Assembly: GCA_021812745.1 (NCBI GenBank)
Contig: JAKAMS010000103.1
Coordinates: 1 to 8,154 of the forward strand
Direction: 5' to 3'
DNA length: 8,154 bases
Source of the DNA: Bacteroidota bacterium
GTDB lineage: Bacteria > Bacteroidota > Ignavibacteria > Ignavibacteriales > Melioribacteraceae
Shown: one piece after another, positions 7,073 to 8,154 of the stretch
Numbering within the stretch: the first letter of the stretch is position 1
Layout: the number at the start of each line of letters is the position of its first letter
The notes under the pieces: generated by a model
Database searches by the model: none
What the model was told of the DNA's origin: nothing
The model's input: only the letters and a program-made list of their open reading frames with translations
Position numbers and translations under genes: made by a program

Positions 7073-7431
7073 ATGAAGTTTGAAAATGTGTTGGTGAATA
7101 AAAGTTTTGAATTTGCTATACGAATTGTAAAAAGTTATAAGATCCTTTCGGAAAGAGACAAAAGTATTTATCCAATTTATAAGCAACTTCTTAGAAGCGG
7201 AACTTCCATTGGTGTAAATGTCGCAGAAGCACAAAGTGCATTCTCAAAGAAAGAATTTATAAGCAAGTTGGTATATCATTAAAAGAAGCTCGTGAATCAG
7301 AATATTGGCTAAGGTTATTAAAAGCGACAGATTTTTTGCGTGATAATGAGTATGAAAGTCTTTATAAGGATTGTCTAGAATTAATAAAATTATTAACAGC
7401 AATTATAAAATCATCTAAACAGAATTTATAA
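7073..7431 (+). pseudogene. Four-helix bundle protein (23S-IVP-like), frameshifted
   Basis: The frame from ATG 7073 gives 69 residues ending at TAA 7280-7282. Its first 66 or so match the N-terminal half of the family, including SFEFAIRIVKSYK, QLLRSGTSIGVNVAEAQ and SKKEFISKL. The rest of the protein continues at once in another frame from GGT at 7270: GISLKEARESEYWLRLLKATDFL, then a final helix, ending at TAA 7429-7431. A single missing base near 7268-7272, probably one G of a GGG run, explains the break. The repaired product would be about 119 residues, the normal length. The molecular function of the family is unknown. AGGTG at 7060-7064 is a possible ribosome binding site. No slippery heptamer is visible at the junction, so a mutation or a sequencing error is more likely than programmed frameshifting. 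Confidence 0.88.
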
Positions 7432-7468
7432 ATGTATAACTTCATTCTACATTCTTAATTATACATTT
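7430..7468 (+). repeat. Local hairpin just after the four-helix gene
   Basis: Positions 7430-7439 pair perfectly with 7459-7468 (10 bp, all but one pair A-T), leaving a loop of about 19 nt. The 3' half lies inside the right cassette arm, so this hairpin would compete with long-range pairing between the two arms. Confidence 0.5.
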
Positions 7469-7476
7469 TACATTCT
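7456..7476. repeat. Right inverted arm of the four-helix cassette
   Basis: This 21-nt segment is the exact reverse complement of the left arm at 7019-7046 once the 7-nt insertion in the left copy is removed. It is followed by CCAAC and then the hemB ribosome binding site. Confidence 0.75.
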
Positions 7477-7481
7477 CCAAC

Positions 7482-7486
7482 GGAGG
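7482..7486 (+). promoter_or_regulatory. Strong ribosome binding site of hemB
   Basis: GGAGG lies 4 nt before the ATG at 7491, a slightly short but acceptable spacing. It supports that ATG as the hemB start, and it lies outside the cassette arm. Confidence 0.75.
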
Positions 7487-7490
7487 AACT

Positions 7491-8154
7491 ATGGCAACAT
7501 TTCCAACAAAAAGATTGCGCAGACTAAGATATAATCCAACAGTGCGGGATCTTGTACGCGAAACAGTATTAACAAAAAACGATTTAATCTACCCACTCTT
7601 TGCAGTAACCGGACAAAAAATAAAAAACGAAATCAAATCTATGCCGGGCGTTTTCCAAATGTCTATTGACGTTTTGGTTGAAGAATGCAAAGAAGTTGAA
7701 AAACTTGGCATTCCCGCAGTAATTCTTTTTGGAATTCCGGACCACAAAGATGAAGTAGGCTCCGGCGCTTATGATCCAAACGGAATTATTCAACAAGCTG
7801 TCCGAGCAATTAAGAAAGCAACAAAAAAATTGTTGGTAATAACAGATGTTTGTTTGTGCGAATATACTTCGCACGGTCACTGCGGAGTTTTAAACGGAGA
7901 AAAGATTCTAAATGACGAAACGGTTGATTTACTTGTAAGAGAATCTATATCACACGCAGAAGCGGGCGCAGATATAATCGCTCCGTCAGATATGATGGAC
8001 GGACGAATCGGTGCAATCCGCAAAGCACTTGATGAAAAAGGATTTACAGAAATACCGGTAATGAGTTATGCGGTTAAATACGCTTCCGGTTATTACGGAC
8101 CGTTTAGAGACGCTGCGGAATCCACACCTGCATTTGGCGACCGCCGCTCTCACC
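7491..8154 (+). CDS. hemB: Porphobilinogen synthase (delta-aminolevulinate dehydratase), 3'-truncated by the window edge
   Basis: This cytoplasmic enzyme condenses two molecules of 5-aminolevulinate into porphobilinogen, an early common step of tetrapyrrole synthesis. The frame from ATG 7491 is open to the window edge and gives 221 residues of an expected 325 or so. The N-terminus (RLRRLRYNPTVRDLVRET) is typical of the family. The three-cysteine zinc site is present as DVCLCEYTSHGHCG, with Cys121, Cys123 and Cys131, so a zinc-dependent rather than purely magnesium-type enzyme is expected. APSDMMDGRIGAIR (164-177) and MSYAVKYASGYYGPFRDA (191-208) follow; Lys196 is the first active-site lysine. 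The second, Schiff-base lysine lies beyond the window. It is probably cotranscribed with hemY. Confidence 0.97.
   Translation, partial: MATFPTKRLRRLRYNPTVRDLVRETVLTKNDLIYPLFAVTGQKIKNEIKSMPGVFQMSIDVLVEECKEVEKLGIPAVILFGIPDHKDEVGSGAYDPNGIIQQAVRAIKKATKKLLVITDVCLCEYTSHGHCGVLNGEKILNDETVDLLVRESISHAEAGADIIAPSDMMDGRIGAIRKALDEKGFTEIPVMSYAVKYASGYYGPFRDAAESTPAFGDRRSH

Larger units (their letters stand above)
7019..7476 (+). mobile_element. Putative cassette: four-helix bundle gene between inverted repeats
   Basis: The left arm (7019-7046) and right arm (7456-7476) are inverted copies enclosing a single small gene and nothing else. The left arm overlaps the last two bases of the hemY stop codon, and the right arm ends 5 nt before the GGAGG of hemB. 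Removing the unit would leave hemY and hemB as an ordinary closely spaced gene pair. There is no transposase and no obvious target duplication. Four-helix bundle proteins of this type were first noted in intervening sequences of 23S rRNA genes, which are also bounded by inverted repeats; the analogy with this intergenic copy is my inference. Confidence 0.5.

Noticed and set aside
7031..7234. Minus-strand 67-residue open frame over the four-helix gene
   Set aside because: It is antisense to a clear four-helix bundle coding sequence and includes the repeat arm; nothing supports it as a gene.
7019..7476. Intervening sequence within a 23S rRNA gene
   Set aside because: The protein family suggests it, but the flanks are hemY and hemB coding sequences, not rRNA.
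7584..7880. Minus-strand 98-residue open frame
   Set aside because: It is a shadow of hemB, whose plus-strand translation carries the zinc-cysteine motif.

Overview
The window is AT-rich, gene-dense and read entirely from the + strand. The proteins resemble those of the Bacteroidota/Chlorobiota/Ignavibacteriota group: a ferrochelatase with eukaryote-like motifs, exported Dcp-type M3 peptidases, a HemY-type oxidase, and a free-standing four-helix bundle (23S-IVP-like) protein. An Ignavibacteria-like source is my best guess. It rests on protein style only, because there is no rRNA or other marker here.

Layout: (1) 1-933, hemH (ferrochelatase), missing only its first few codons. (2) 1051-3150 and 3424-5529, two tandem, colinear M3-family peptidyl-dipeptidases with export-type N-termini, which look like an old duplication. 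(3) 5629-7020, FAD-dependent protoporphyrinogen oxidase (hemY, also called hemG). (4) 7073-7431, a four-helix bundle gene broken by a one-base frameshift and bracketed by inverted repeats. (5) 7491-8154, the first two thirds of hemB (porphobilinogen synthase), running off the right edge.

HemB, HemY and HemH catalyse an early step, the penultimate step and the last step of protoheme synthesis. The backbone is therefore a heme-biosynthesis cluster, interrupted by the peptidase pair and by the four-helix cassette.

The most unusual content lies between the genes. Every gap downstream of the first peptidase holds an imperfect palindrome: a terminator-like hairpin at about 3165-3216; a nearly symmetric, MITE-like element at 3214-3391 with 10-bp flanking direct repeats; a long hairpin at 5551-5612 just before hemY; and inverted arms at 7019-7046 and 7456-7476 around the four-helix gene. 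The last pair fits almost exactly between the hemY stop codon and the hemB ribosome binding site. This suggests a compact cassette with no transposase of its own that inserted into a hemY-hemB operon.
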